Shown here one piece after another: positions 16,314 to 25,051 of a stretch of DNA of 64,000 nt. Source of the stretch: an uncultured Clostridia bacterium (GTDB taxonomy: Bacteria; Bacillota; Clostridia; Christensenellales; Borkfalkiaceae). A model generated the notes under the pieces. It saw only the letters and a list, made by a program, of their open reading frames with translations. It was not told the DNA's origin and searched no databases. A program made the translations under genes and the position numbers. The stretch is from the NCBI GenBank assembly GCA_947624445.1, contig CANQKF010000001.1:89204-153203 (forward strand), read 5' to 3'. Each line of letters starts with the position of its first letter. The stretch's first letter is position 1.

Positions 16314-17982
16314 TGTTCACGAGCGCCTCTTCTTCGCTCTGAAAGACCACGGAGACGACGCCGCGGAAATCGCCGAGCGGCGCGCCCGTCTCCGATTTGA
16401 AATCGTTTGCCTCGAACAGGAAGCTCTTCCACTTCCCGCTCCCCTCCACTTCAACGTCGTCGAAGAACCCGCAGAGTTCCTCTTCGTCGCGGTAGAACAC
16501 GACGCGCAGGCGGGTCGTGCGCTTGGCGTAGGCGTCGAAGCGGAAACACGCCCCCTCCGTCGGCGCATAGCGGGGCTCGCCGACGCGGTAGGAGATGACG
16601 CCGTGGCAGACGTCGAACCCGCGGATCCCGCCGTAGCCCGCGGCGATGTTCACGCCCGAGGCGGCGCCCGACGAAAACACGTCCGCGACCGAATCTTTTT
16701 GGGTGCGGAGCAGGGAGATGCCGTAGAATCCGTCCGCCTCCTGAAAGACGACGCGGCTCCGCAGGCAGCTGTTCGCATATTGCTTTCCGACGCTGACTTC
16801 GCAGATCTTGGAAGTCACGGAAAAGTTGTTGGAATAGTTGGCAAAGACGTAGACGAGCGCCCGCGTACTGTTTTTGTAGAGCGAGAGCGGGATCGTCCCC
16901 ACGTTGTTGCTATCGAGCGCGTCGGCCTTGCCGAGGACGCGCGTCCAATCGCGGGATTTGAACCCCGAGACGTTTTCGGTGTAGAAGAACCCGTATTCCT
17001 TGACTTCCCCCGCGGGGTCGAACTTGCCGCGCACGACGAGGTTGCCCGCGCCGTCCTCCTCGACGGAGAGATCGATCGAATCGGACAAAAAGACGGAGCG
17101 GCCCTTGAGGAATTTCTCGAAAAACAGGTCGATATCGACGAGCGAATGCGTGCCGACGAGCCCGTTCCCGTGGGCGGAAAAGAGGATCGCCTTCTCCACG
17201 TCGCGGTTGATCTGGCGGAAGGTATCGAACACTCTGTCGTAGTTGTATTTTTTATCGTTGACGGCGGAGATGAGGAGCACCGGGCACTTCACATAGGGCG
17301 CATAGCTCTGCGAATCGAGCCCCGCGATGAAGCGGTGGCGCTCTTCGCTCAAGACGATCTTCTTGCCCTCGAACCTGCCGATGCCGCGGTATGCGAGCCA
17401 ACCCGCACCGCACACGGAGATCATGCAGGCGAGCGGCGCATAGGGCGCGATCTTGAAGAGCACTTCGCCCCCCGTGCGGAGCCCGATGGCGCCGATCTTG
17501 CGGACTTCCGCGCGCTTGGAGAGGTAGAGCGCCGCATAGCGCGCGACGCAAGCCCATTCGTACCAGCTCGTCTCCCGGGCGGTCTCGTCGCAGAATTCGG
17601 CGCGGCGGCCCGCCCGCACGAAGTTGGCATAGTCGATATCGGCGGGATAGCGCGTGAAGAGCGGAGAAGCGTCCGTTTCGCCGCAGTAATCCGCCATGAA
17701 CACGCCGTAGCCCGCCCGCACATAGCGGAGCGCGAGCGTCTCATCGAAGGGAAGCCCCGCTTCAAAGAGCAGAAGCACCACCGAAAAGCTCTCTTCGGTC
17801 TCGGGCATGAGGTAGCGGGCATAGATGCGCACGCGCCCCTCCTTCGTCTTGCGGCCGCCGAAGTAGAGATCCCGCGCAATGACGCCGTTCTCGCGCCGTT
17901 CTTCGACGATCTCCTCTTCGAAAGGAAGTTTCTCGTCGAAATCCTGCCATAGTGTGATCGGGGTCAATATCGAGTTTGCCAA
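16297..17982 (-). CDS. Alpha/beta-hydrolase-fold protein lacking the nucleophile serine, with C-terminal beta-sandwich domain
   Basis: 561 aa, TTG start after GAGGT. Residues about 1-290 look like an acetyl-xylan-esterase-type alpha/beta hydrolase: the strand before the elbow reads KIGAIGLRTGGE, where GxSxG should be, so the Ser position is Arg. Asp (SAVNDKKY) and His (VGTHSL) positions appear kept. The remainder is beta-rich and ends with SGKWKSFLFEANDF and ALVNNVLWL, reminiscent of carbohydrate-binding galactose-fold domains. No signal peptide is seen. A catalytic role as a serine esterase is therefore doubtful; a binding or scaffold role is possible. It is flanked by sbcC and lepB. Confidence 0.7.
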   Translation of the reverse strand: MANSILTPITLWQDFDEKLPFEEEIVEERRENGVIARDLYFGGRKTKEGRVRIYARYLMPETEESFSVVLLLFEAGLPFDETLALRYVRAGYGVFMADYCGETDASPLFTRYPADIDYANFVRAGRRAEFCDETARETSWYEWACVARYAALYLSKRAEVRKIGAIGLRTGGEVLFKIAPYAPLACMISVCGAGWLAYRGIGRFEGKKIVLSEERHRFIAGLDSQSYAPYVKCPVLLISAVNDKKYNYDRVFDTFRQINRDVEKAILFSAHGNGLVGTHSLVDIDLFFEKFLKGRSVFLSDSIDLSVEEDGAGNLVVRGKFDPAGEVKEYGFFYTENVSGFKSRDWTRVLGKADALDSNNVGTIPLSLYKNSTRALVYVFANYSNNFSVTSKICEVSVGKQYANSCLRSRVVFQEADGFYGISLLRTQKDSVADVFSSGAASGVNIAAGYGGIRGFDVCHGVISYRVGEPRYAPTEGACFRFDAYAKRTTRLRVVFYRDEEELCGFFDDVEVEGSGKWKSFLFEANDFKSETGAPLGDFRGVVSVVFQSEEEALVNNVLWL

Positions 17983-17992
17983 ACCGTTTACC

Positions 17993-20569
17993 TCACTCCG
18001 AAATGATTTGCGAACCGTGCTTTTCGGTCGCTTTCTTCACGTAAAGTTTCCGTTCGATCCTGTGCTTCAATTCCTCGACATGGGAAATGATGCCGATCGT
18101 GAAATTGTTGCTCTTGAGCTTTTCGAGGCTGTCCATCACGGTATCGACGAGCCGTTCGTCGAGGGTACCGAAGCCTTCGTCGAGGAAGAAAAATTCGATG
18201 GGACGGAGCGACCTCGCGCAGATCTCCGCGCCGAGCTCGAGCGCGAGCGAGAGCGAAACGAGGAAGGTCTCGCCGCCCGAGAGCGTGTGCACCCCGCGCA
18301 GCCCCCCGCCGTTGAAGTTGTCCCCCACGAAAAAGCCGCCGTCGTAGCGGAGGAAATATCTGCCGTCCGTGAGGTGCAGGAGCCTGGTGCTCGCGTGGAC
18401 GGCGATCGCCTGAAGATGCTCTTCTGCGACGTATTCCATGAATTTATTGGCGGAAATGAGCTCTTTGAGCTTGGAGAGCCGCTCGCGGACGGCATTGCAC
18501 GCCGCGTATTCCGCCTTATAGGCGCGCTTCTTTTCGAGCGCCGCTTCGTAGCGGACGCGTTCGCGCTCGGAGACGGCGACCGCGTTCGACGCCTCGCCGC
18601 AGACGCGCTCCGCCTCTTTCAGCGCCGCATGCGCCGCCGCAAGCCGCTCCGCCGTGAGATCGGAGAAATCATCCCCCGAGAGCTCTTCGAGGCGGGTCTT
18701 TGCCGCGGCATAGGCCGCGCGGTACGTTTCGCAGCGGGTGCGCGCCGTCTGTTCCTCGCCGAAGCGTTCGATGAGCGCGGACGCCTCTTCCGCACGGGAA
18801 AATCCCCCCGCCGCGAGCGCGTTGCGGTATTTCTCTGCGCCCGCGTCGTACGCCTCCTGCGCCGCCGCGGCGCGCGCCTCGGCTTTCAGGAGTTCTGCCT
18901 GCGCGCGGTTGTGCGCTTCGGCGCTCCTGCGGCGCAGTTCGCTCTTTTCCCGCTTCTCCGCACGGAGCGCGGCGAGCGAAGTCTCCGCGCCCTCGGGCGC
19001 CGCGGGCAGCTTTTCGAGCGCCTGACGGTCCGCCGCGAGTTCCGCCTTGCGGCGGTCGAATTCGCTTGCGAGCTGGGAAAGCCTGCTTGTGTGCACATCG
19101 TAGCGGCTCTTCCGCCGCTCGAGGTCGACGCGCGCCCCCCGCGCCTTCTCCCGCGCCGCTTCCACGGCTTCGAAGTCGCGGCGGAGGGAGGCGAAATCCA
19201 CCTGTTCGCCCTGCGCGCGGGCGGTATATTTTTCGATGAGCGGCGCGCTGTCCGCCGCAATTTGCGGGTATTTCTCCGTCAATCCGCCGAGCTCTTTGGC
19301 GAACGCCGCGTATTCCGCGCGCTCCAAAAAGCCCGTGCCGTGCGCTTCGGCATACGCGAAGAAGTCCTCCGTACCGAGCGCCGCAAGCTGCGCTTCGATC
19401 CCGGCCTTTTCGGTCTCGTAGGAAAATTCCGCAAAGAGCGCGCCTTCCCGCCGCGTCTCCTCCGCAATGCGGGAGAGTTCGCGTTCGATGCGGCCGCACG
19501 ACTCCTCGAGGGTCCTGCGGGACCGCGCCTGCACGCACAGCGCGGCAAGGCGGTCGATCTCGGCGTCCGCCGCGGCTTCGTCCCATGCGGAGACGGCGAG
19601 AAATTCCGCGCTCCTCTGTTCGGCGGTCTGCCGCGCCGCGTCGCGCTTTGCCTTGGCGTCGCGGAGCGCCGCGCCGAGCAGTTCTCCCTCCCGCATCGCC
19701 GCAACGACCGCGGCCGCGCGTTCGAGACGGGAAAGTTCGCCCTCGAGCGCCGTCATCTCCCCGCGCTTTGCCTCGAGCGCATCGAATTTTTGCTTGGTTC
19801 TTTCATATTCCGCGCGGCGGGCGTCGCGGGCGGTGAGATCCCGCTCCTCTGCCTGAACGCGCGCGAGTTCGACGTTTGCCGCCGCGAGCGCGGCGCATTG
19901 GGCGCCGAGCGCCTGTTTGAGCGCCTCGCAGCCGGCTTCGGTGTATTCTTCGAAGGGCTCGAGCTTTGTCTTTGCCGCGATGTATGCGCGGTCGGCCTCC
20001 GTGTAGCGGACGTTGACCTTCTTGACGAGCTGTTCGCCGTATTGTTCCAGCCCGAAGAGACGGGCGATGAGTTTGAGCCGCTCCCCCTTCGCGGACTTGA
20101 TGAAGCGCGCGAATTCGCCCTGCGGGAGGGCGATGCAGCGCTCGAAGTCCCCCTGTTCGAGCCCGACGATGCGCACGATGAGCGCCTTGCACTCGCGGAC
20201 GCCGTCGGCAAGCACGGCGAGACGGCCGCCGACGCGCTCGTAGACGCGCACGCTCTGCTGGGCGTTCTTGCGCTTGAGTTCCCGCTCCACGCGGAAAATG
20301 CGCCGCCTGCCCTCGTAGACGATCTCGAATTCGAACTTCACATAGGCGCTGTCCTTCGCGTAGTGGATGATATCCGCAATGCTCCCGCTGCGGGCGCGGA
20401 GGACTTCGCCGTAGAGCGCGAAGCCGAGGCAATCCAAAATCGTGCTCTTGCCCGAGCCGGTATCCCCGAAGATGCCGAAGATGCCGTATTCGAGGAGCGC
20501 GGAAAAATCGATGGAAGCGGGCTCGGAGAAGGAGTTGATCCCGCAAAATTCAAGATAGCGCGGCTTCAT
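17993..20569 (-). CDS. sbcC: Nuclease SbcCD ATPase subunit SbcC
   Basis: SMC/Rad50-like ATPase that with SbcD cleaves hairpins and protein-blocked DNA ends. 858 aa with Walker A GDTGSGKST near residue 35, long coiled coils (about 170-690), signature LSGGETFLVSLSLALE and Walker B FFFLDEGFGTLD near the C-terminus. It is shorter than the roughly 1000-1050 aa of typical SbcC, and no CxxC zinc-hook motif is visible at the coiled-coil apex. Starts 4 bp inside sbcD. Confidence 0.93.
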   Translation of the reverse strand: MKPRYLEFCGINSFSEPASIDFSALLEYGIFGIFGDTGSGKSTILDCLGFALYGEVLRARSGSIADIIHYAKDSAYVKFEFEIVYEGRRRIFRVERELKRKNAQQSVRVYERVGGRLAVLADGVRECKALIVRIVGLEQGDFERCIALPQGEFARFIKSAKGERLKLIARLFGLEQYGEQLVKKVNVRYTEADRAYIAAKTKLEPFEEYTEAGCEALKQALGAQCAALAAANVELARVQAEERDLTARDARRAEYERTKQKFDALEAKRGEMTALEGELSRLERAAAVVAAMREGELLGAALRDAKAKRDAARQTAEQRSAEFLAVSAWDEAAADAEIDRLAALCVQARSRRTLEESCGRIERELSRIAEETRREGALFAEFSYETEKAGIEAQLAALGTEDFFAYAEAHGTGFLERAEYAAFAKELGGLTEKYPQIAADSAPLIEKYTARAQGEQVDFASLRRDFEAVEAAREKARGARVDLERRKSRYDVHTSRLSQLASEFDRRKAELAADRQALEKLPAAPEGAETSLAALRAEKREKSELRRRSAEAHNRAQAELLKAEARAAAAQEAYDAGAEKYRNALAAGGFSRAEEASALIERFGEEQTARTRCETYRAAYAAAKTRLEELSGDDFSDLTAERLAAAHAALKEAERVCGEASNAVAVSERERVRYEAALEKKRAYKAEYAACNAVRERLSKLKELISANKFMEYVAEEHLQAIAVHASTRLLHLTDGRYFLRYDGGFFVGDNFNGGGLRGVHTLSGGETFLVSLSLALELGAEICARSLRPIEFFFLDEGFGTLDERLVDTVMDSLEKLKSNNFTIGIISHVEELKHRIERKLYVKKATEKHGSQIISE

Positions 20570-21711
20570 TCGTCCGCCCCCAGAAGTTCGAGGAACAGCG
20601 CTTTGAGCTCGGGCGCGGGATCCTCGGGATAGCGCGAACGGTAGTACTGCGTGAAGAGATCCCCCGCGTCGAGCTCGGAGCGCCGCACGAGCTCCGCCTG
20701 CGTCTCCGTGTTGAACACGATTTTGAGCGAGACGAGCCCCTCGTTCGCCGCGCGGAGCTGCTCGTTCTCGGCGGCCGTCAGGGGCGAAGCGAGGTGCAGG
20801 GTGAGTTCGACATAGCTCCCGAGATTCTTTCCGAGCACGAGAATGGCGTCCGCAAGCGAATTCGCCTCAAGGCGGACGAGCTTTTTCCCGCGCGTGAGCG
20901 GGATCTCCTCGGGCGGAGAGACCTCGGTTCCGTGCGTCTCGAAGAGGAGCACGCACTTCCGGGTGTTCGCTTCGTCGAAGGAATATTGCAGGGGCGAACC
21001 GCTGTAATGGATGTTGCCGCGGATGGTCTGCCTGCGGTGCAGGTGCCCGAGCGCGACATATCCCGTCGCGGGGAAGTTCTCCGCGGGCACCGCGCGGGCG
21101 CCGCCGAGATCGATCGCGCGCTCGCTCTCCGAGACGCGGCCGCCCGTCACAAAGAGATGGGAGAGCAGGATGTGGGCGGCAGTGCCGTCGTATGCGGCGT
21201 CGCCCGCGGCGATCCAACGCTTCGTCTTTTCGGCGTAGCTCTCCTCCGTCTTGTCCTCTTTGAGGCGCGCCTCGTTGGGGTAGGGCAAAATATTGAGATA
21301 GACCCGCTCGCCCGCTTTGTTTTCGAGGAGCAGGAAGTTTTCCCCCGACTGCACGACGCGCACGGGCCCATCCTCCCTCGGGTGCGGGATCCCCCGCCCG
21401 AAGATGTAGACCCCCTCTTCCGCCGCAATGGGCGCGGCGGCAGCAAGACGGACGCCGTCGTCGTGATTGCCGCTGATGACGACGACCGCCCGCCCCGCGG
21501 CGAGCCGCTTGACGGCGCGGAAAAAGACTTCCTCCGCCTCTGCGGGCGGAAGATAGGTATCGAACACGTCGCCCGCGACAAGGACGACTTCCACTTGCCG
21601 TTCCTCGCAGATCCCGACGATCTCATCGAGGATCTCGATCTGCTCGGGGAGGCGCTCCCGTTCGGAGAGCCGCTTCCCGAGATGCCAATCGGATGTATGC
21701 AGGATCTTCAT
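20566..21711 (-). CDS. sbcD: Nuclease SbcCD exonuclease subunit SbcD
   Basis: Mre11-type metallophosphoesterase. 381 aa with motifs TSDWHLGKRL, VAGDVFDTY, SGNHDDG, LLSHLF and LGHLHRRQ forming the dinuclear metal site in the first 230 residues, then a capping and C-terminal SbcC-binding region. First gene of the 17-kb minus-strand run; a SigA-like promoter is visible upstream at 21785-21813. The stop overlaps the sbcC start (ATGA). Confidence 0.95.
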   Translation of the reverse strand: MKILHTSDWHLGKRLSERERLPEQIEILDEIVGICEERQVEVVLVAGDVFDTYLPPAEAEEVFFRAVKRLAAGRAVVVISGNHDDGVRLAAAAPIAAEEGVYIFGRGIPHPREDGPVRVVQSGENFLLLENKAGERVYLNILPYPNEARLKEDKTEESYAEKTKRWIAAGDAAYDGTAAHILLSHLFVTGGRVSESERAIDLGGARAVPAENFPATGYVALGHLHRRQTIRGNIHYSGSPLQYSFDEANTRKCVLLFETHGTEVSPPEEIPLTRGKKLVRLEANSLADAILVLGKNLGSYVELTLHLASPLTAAENEQLRAANEGLVSLKIVFNTETQAELVRRSELDAGDLFTQYYRSRYPEDPAPELKALFLELLGADE

Positions 21712-21756
21712 TCCACGCTCTTTGCCGAAAAATTTCCCGTCTGCCGCGAAATTACT

Positions 21757-21784
21757 TTGCTTTTTGCCGCGGCTGTGCTATACT
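21757..21784 (+). promoter_or_regulatory. Promoter of the DnaD-like gene
   Basis: TTGCTT, 16-nt spacer, TATACT. Predicted transcription start is near 21791, about 73 nt before the ATG. The -10 directly abuts the -10 of the opposing sbcD promoter. Confidence 0.65.
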
Positions 21785-21813
21785 ATTATACACTTGCTTT
21801 ACGGAAAAAGCAA
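21785..21813 (-). promoter_or_regulatory. Promoter of sbcD, overlapping the opposite promoter
   Basis: On the minus strand TTGCTT, 17-nt spacer, TATAAT; predicted start near 21778. RNA polymerase cannot occupy this and the plus-strand promoter at once, because their footprints overlap almost fully. Confidence 0.65.
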
Positions 21814-21815
21814 GT
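21792..21815. repeat. 9-bp inverted repeat at the dnaD-like transcription start
   Basis: ACTTGCTTT, loop ACGGAA, AAAGCAAGT. It lies in the spacer and -35 of the sbcD promoter and at the 5' end of the opposite transcript, so it may be an operator or a 5' stabilising hairpin. Confidence 0.55.
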
Positions 21816-21863
21816 ATTGACGGGATTTTTCGGAAAAAAGCAGAGGAAAAATCGGAGGAAATT

Positions 21864-23567
21864 ATGTCGTTCAGCTCCTTCTCGAAGGATTTCGCGGAAA
21901 ATGCGTTCACGAGCGTCGAAAACCGTTTTATCGAAAAATATCTGCCCGAAGCGGATGGCGACGCCGTTCGCGTCTATCTCTACGGGCTGTATCTTTGCGG
22001 GAGCGGAAAGGATCTCGACGGCGCGCAGGCGGCGCAACTGCTCGGCATCCCCTATCCGCGCCTCGCGGAGTACTTCGATTTCTGGGAGGAATGCGGGCTC
22101 GTGCAGGTCCTCTCGCATGCACCGCTCTATGTCGAATACCTGCCCGTCAGCGCCGCCGTGGGCAAGCCCAAGCCCGTGCGCCCCGAAAAATACGCCGAAT
22201 TTAACCGCGAGCTCTTCGCCCTCCTGCAGCGGGCAGGCAAGGACCTGAAGCCCTATGAACAGCAGCGGATCCTCGAATTCCTCGAAAACGGGCCCATGCA
22301 GCAGCAGGCGTTTTTGCTCGTCGTCGCCTACTACGCCAACCGCGAGGGGGCGAAACTCTCGGTCTCGCACATCCTCAACGCCGCGAACAAACTTGTCCGC
22401 GAGCACAAATATACATACGAACAGGTGGAGAGCGAATACGCCGACTTCCACATCCACGAGGCGGAACTTACCAAGCTCTTCTCCCTCCTCGGCATCTACC
22501 GCAAGCCGCAGGACGGCGACTATGCCCTCCTCGCCAAGTGGCAGGGCGCGGGCGTCGAGACGGGCGCCCTCTTTGCCTGCGCCGAGGCCCTCAAAAAGGG
22601 CACGATGGCGACCCTCGACCTGCTCGTCGGCGAACTCATCGCAAAGGACGCCAAGACGGAAGCCGCGGCGCGGGACTATCTCGCCCTCCGCACACGTCGC
22701 GCGGAGCTCGTGTTTGCGGTCGCGCGGAAGTTGGGCGTCAAGGTGCAAAACCCCCGCCCGTATGTCGAAGAATACGCCCAAAAATGGGAAAACCTCGGCT
22801 TTGCGGAGGAGAGCGTCCTCATGCTCGCCGCCCTCGGGCTGCACCTCGGATACGGGTTCCCCGAGCTCGACGCGTGCATCGCGGCGCTTGCGGCAAACGG
22901 GACGACGCAGAAGGCGCAGATCGCGGCGTACTGCGCCGAACGCGAGACCCTTCTCGGGCTCCTGCAACGCATTCAGGGGGCGTGCGGCGTCGTCAAGCGC
23001 TCCGAGGCGACCCTCAACACGATCGCCGCATGGAAGGCGTCGTTTTCCGAGGAGATGATCCTCGAAGCGGCAAAGCGCAGCGCGGGCGCAGCTTCTCCCC
23101 TCCCCTATATGAACAAACTGCTCGCGGAGTGGAAGCGCGAAGGCGTGGCTTCGCCCGCCGCGATCCCCGAGGAGACGCGCCCGCAGCGGCGGAGCGAATT
23201 CCGCAGCGAGGTCGCCGTCGCCGCCGACGCGCGGAGCGACCGCGAACGCTACTATGCGGGGCTCCGCGAGAGGGCGCAGCGCCGCGTGGACCGCGCGCTC
23301 GCGATCGCCGAAAAGGACGAAGCCTTCCGCGACGCCAACGCCACCCTCTCCAAGGGCGAACTCGAGCTCGCCAAAGCGGAGGTCTATCATCCCGAACTTC
23401 TGCCCGAGATTTCGTCCCGCATGGAAGCGGCGCGCAGGAAGCGGGCGGAGGCGCTCTCCCGCCTCAAACTTTCGGAGCGCGATTTTATCCCGAAATACGT
23501 CTGCGACAAGTGCTCGGATACGGGCTATCTGCCCGACGGCAGGATGTGCGATTGCTATCCCCGATGA
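21864..23567 (+). CDS. DnaD-like replication protein with C-terminal DnaC-type zinc module
   Basis: 567 aa; the ATG at 21864 follows GGAGG and is preferred to the longer track ORF. Residues about 25-115 resemble the DnaD N-terminal winged-helix domain (YLYGLYLCGSGKDLDGAQAA), followed by two helical DnaB_2/DnaD-type domains to about 430 (YVEEYAQKWENLGFAEE is typical). The last 90 residues (RMEAARRKRAEAL, then YVCDKCSDTGYLPDGRMCDC) resemble the N-terminal helical and zinc-binding part of the helicase loader DnaC/DnaI. No AAA+ domain follows; a terminator comes within 40 bp. Likely acts in primosome assembly. Confidence 0.75.
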   Translation: MSFSSFSKDFAENAFTSVENRFIEKYLPEADGDAVRVYLYGLYLCGSGKDLDGAQAAQLLGIPYPRLAEYFDFWEECGLVQVLSHAPLYVEYLPVSAAVGKPKPVRPEKYAEFNRELFALLQRAGKDLKPYEQQRILEFLENGPMQQQAFLLVVAYYANREGAKLSVSHILNAANKLVREHKYTYEQVESEYADFHIHEAELTKLFSLLGIYRKPQDGDYALLAKWQGAGVETGALFACAEALKKGTMATLDLLVGELIAKDAKTEAAARDYLALRTRRAELVFAVARKLGVKVQNPRPYVEEYAQKWENLGFAEESVLMLAALGLHLGYGFPELDACIAALAANGTTQKAQIAAYCAERETLLGLLQRIQGACGVVKRSEATLNTIAAWKASFSEEMILEAAKRSAGAASPLPYMNKLLAEWKREGVASPAAIPEETRPQRRSEFRSEVAVAADARSDRERYYAGLRERAQRRVDRALAIAEKDEAFRDANATLSKGELELAKAEVYHPELLPEISSRMEAARRKRAEALSRLKLSERDFIPKYVCDKCSDTGYLPDGRMCDCYPR

Positions 23568-23603
23568 GCCGCGCACGGGCGCTCGGAAAGAAAAAATCCA
23601 ACG

Positions 23604-23630
23604 GACCACGGGGGACTGTGGTCTTTTTTT
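23604..23630 (+). terminator. Intrinsic terminator of the DnaD-like gene
   Basis: Stem GACCAC/GTGGTC with an 8-nt loop followed by seven T. It ends 63 nt after the stop codon. Confidence 0.85.
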
Positions 23631-23682
23631 CGCGTTTTTTGCGCCCGAAAAAAAGTTCTACTTTGATTCGATAGCCGCGCGC

Positions 23683-23711
23683 TTGCGAAAGCCCGCGCGC
23701 TGTGATATAAT
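23683..23711 (+). promoter_or_regulatory. SigA-type promoter of the XRE membrane regulator
   Basis: TTGCGA, 17-nt spacer, TATAAT, 20 nt before the ATG, with an AGGAGG ribosome-binding site between. Confidence 0.75.
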
Positions 23712-23731
23712 CCGAGGCGACAGGAGGCAAT

Positions 23732-24931
23732 ATGAACGACTACGGTTTCGGCAACTTCCTCTATGAACTCCGCACGGAGAAGGGCCTTTCGCAGAGCGAG
23801 CTCGGGAGGCTTTGCGGCGTCTCCAACAAGGCGGTGAGCAAATGGGAGATGGGCGCCGCCAAGCCCCGCCCCGAAAAGCTCGCAAAACTTTCGGAGATCT
23901 TCGGCGTCACAATCGAGGAACTGCTCCGCGGCAAACGCAAAGAAGAGACCGCGGAGAAGGCAAACGGAGACAGCGAAGAGATCGCCTTTGCGATCGACGT
24001 CCTGATCCGCGAATACAGGCGGGCAAAACTTTGGCTCGTCGCGGGCATCCTCCTGTTCTTCGGCGCTCCCCTCTGCATGCTGATCGTCCTCTTCGCCGCC
24101 TACGGCTCGGGCGCCCTCGAGAGCGTGTGGACGGCCGTCCTCATGGGCGTATTCATCCTCATCCACGCCTTCGGAGAGGCGGCGGTCATCGTCTCCGCCG
24201 TCCTCATGGTGAAGCGCAAACGCATGCTGTATGCGAGTTTTCCGCGGCGCAGAGAGGAAGTTTCGGCGCGTTCGCACACCGTTCCCCCCGCAAAAAAGCG
24301 GGGAAAATTGGGGCTCTTCGTGCTCCTTGGCCTTCTGCTCGTGTTGATCGCGCTCGCCGTCGCGCTGAGCGCTACGAAAGTCATCGAAAGCGGTGCGGCG
24401 GTGTATATCATCTGCGGCGGGGCGCTGGCATTCGGGCTGGGAAACATCCTCTTCACGCAGCTGTGGCTCAGGCGGGTGAACCGCAGGATCGGGGCAAGAC
24501 AATTCGAAGCGGCGGTGAAAGAGGGAAAATTTCTGCTCGAAACGTGGCTTCCCGACGCGCGCGCCCCCATCTGCGACGCGCTTCGCCTTTGCATCGCCGT
24601 CGCCTGCTTCGGGCTGTATGACGACGAGGCCTTTCGCGAGTATTTGGGCGAGATCACCGTGCGCGCCTTCCTGCCCGCGAAGAGCTATTGGACATGCGTC
24701 GCCGCCCTCGCCGCGGGCGACAAGGCGGGCTTTGCGCGCGAATATCACACGGTGTTTTTGCCGCTTGCCGAGGATCCGCGCATGCGGCGCACGGCCCCCG
24801 TCTACGCAGAGCGGCTCCGCTGCTTCGCGGAACTTTCGGAGCACCCCTCGCCCGAGGCGCGGGCAGAACTTGCCGCCATGCTCACCCACCCGCGGACCCG
24901 CGAGATCGCGGAGAAGCTCGGCACGGAGTGA
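23732..24931 (+). CDS. XRE-family regulator fused to a four-segment membrane domain and a C-terminal soluble domain
   Basis: 399 aa. Residues 8-64 are a Cro/C1-type HTH (GLSQSELGRLCGVSNKAVSKWE). Four hydrophobic segments follow at about 90-112, 123-148, 188-210 and 217-240, then a 150-aa soluble, alpha-helical region. A membrane-tethered DNA-binding protein of this kind probably senses an envelope signal, but no specific ligand can be named. It has its own promoter, Shine-Dalgarno and downstream terminator, so is monocistronic. Confidence 0.8.
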   Translation: MNDYGFGNFLYELRTEKGLSQSELGRLCGVSNKAVSKWEMGAAKPRPEKLAKLSEIFGVTIEELLRGKRKEETAEKANGDSEEIAFAIDVLIREYRRAKLWLVAGILLFFGAPLCMLIVLFAAYGSGALESVWTAVLMGVFILIHAFGEAAVIVSAVLMVKRKRMLYASFPRRREEVSARSHTVPPAKKRGKLGLFVLLGLLLVLIALAVALSATKVIESGAAVYIICGGALAFGLGNILFTQLWLRRVNRRIGARQFEAAVKEGKFLLETWLPDARAPICDALRLCIAVACFGLYDDEAFREYLGEITVRAFLPAKSYWTCVAALAAGDKAGFAREYHTVFLPLAEDPRMRRTAPVYAERLRCFAELSEHPSPEARAELAAMLTHPRTREIAEKLGTE

Positions 24932-25005
24932 ACCGCGTTTGCCGTTCGATCTTACAAAATCGGCATGGAAAATAGTATTATGTTACGCATACTACTGTGC
25001 AAACG

Positions 25006-25049
25006 CAAAAAATATCGGTGCAAAAACCCCTCTGCACCGATATTTTTTT
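25006..25049. terminator. Bidirectional terminator between the XRE gene and ylmC
   Basis: Perfect 12-bp stem AATATCGGTGCA/TGCACCGATATT, 10-nt loop, with A-run upstream and seven T downstream. It serves the convergent genes on both sides. Confidence 0.9.
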
Positions 25050-25051
25050 GC

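Noticed and set aside
17879-20632. 917-aa plus-strand ORF
   Set aside because: Arg/Ala-rich shadow of sbcC; sbcC on the minus strand has all motifs. Long antisense ORFs are common at this GC content.
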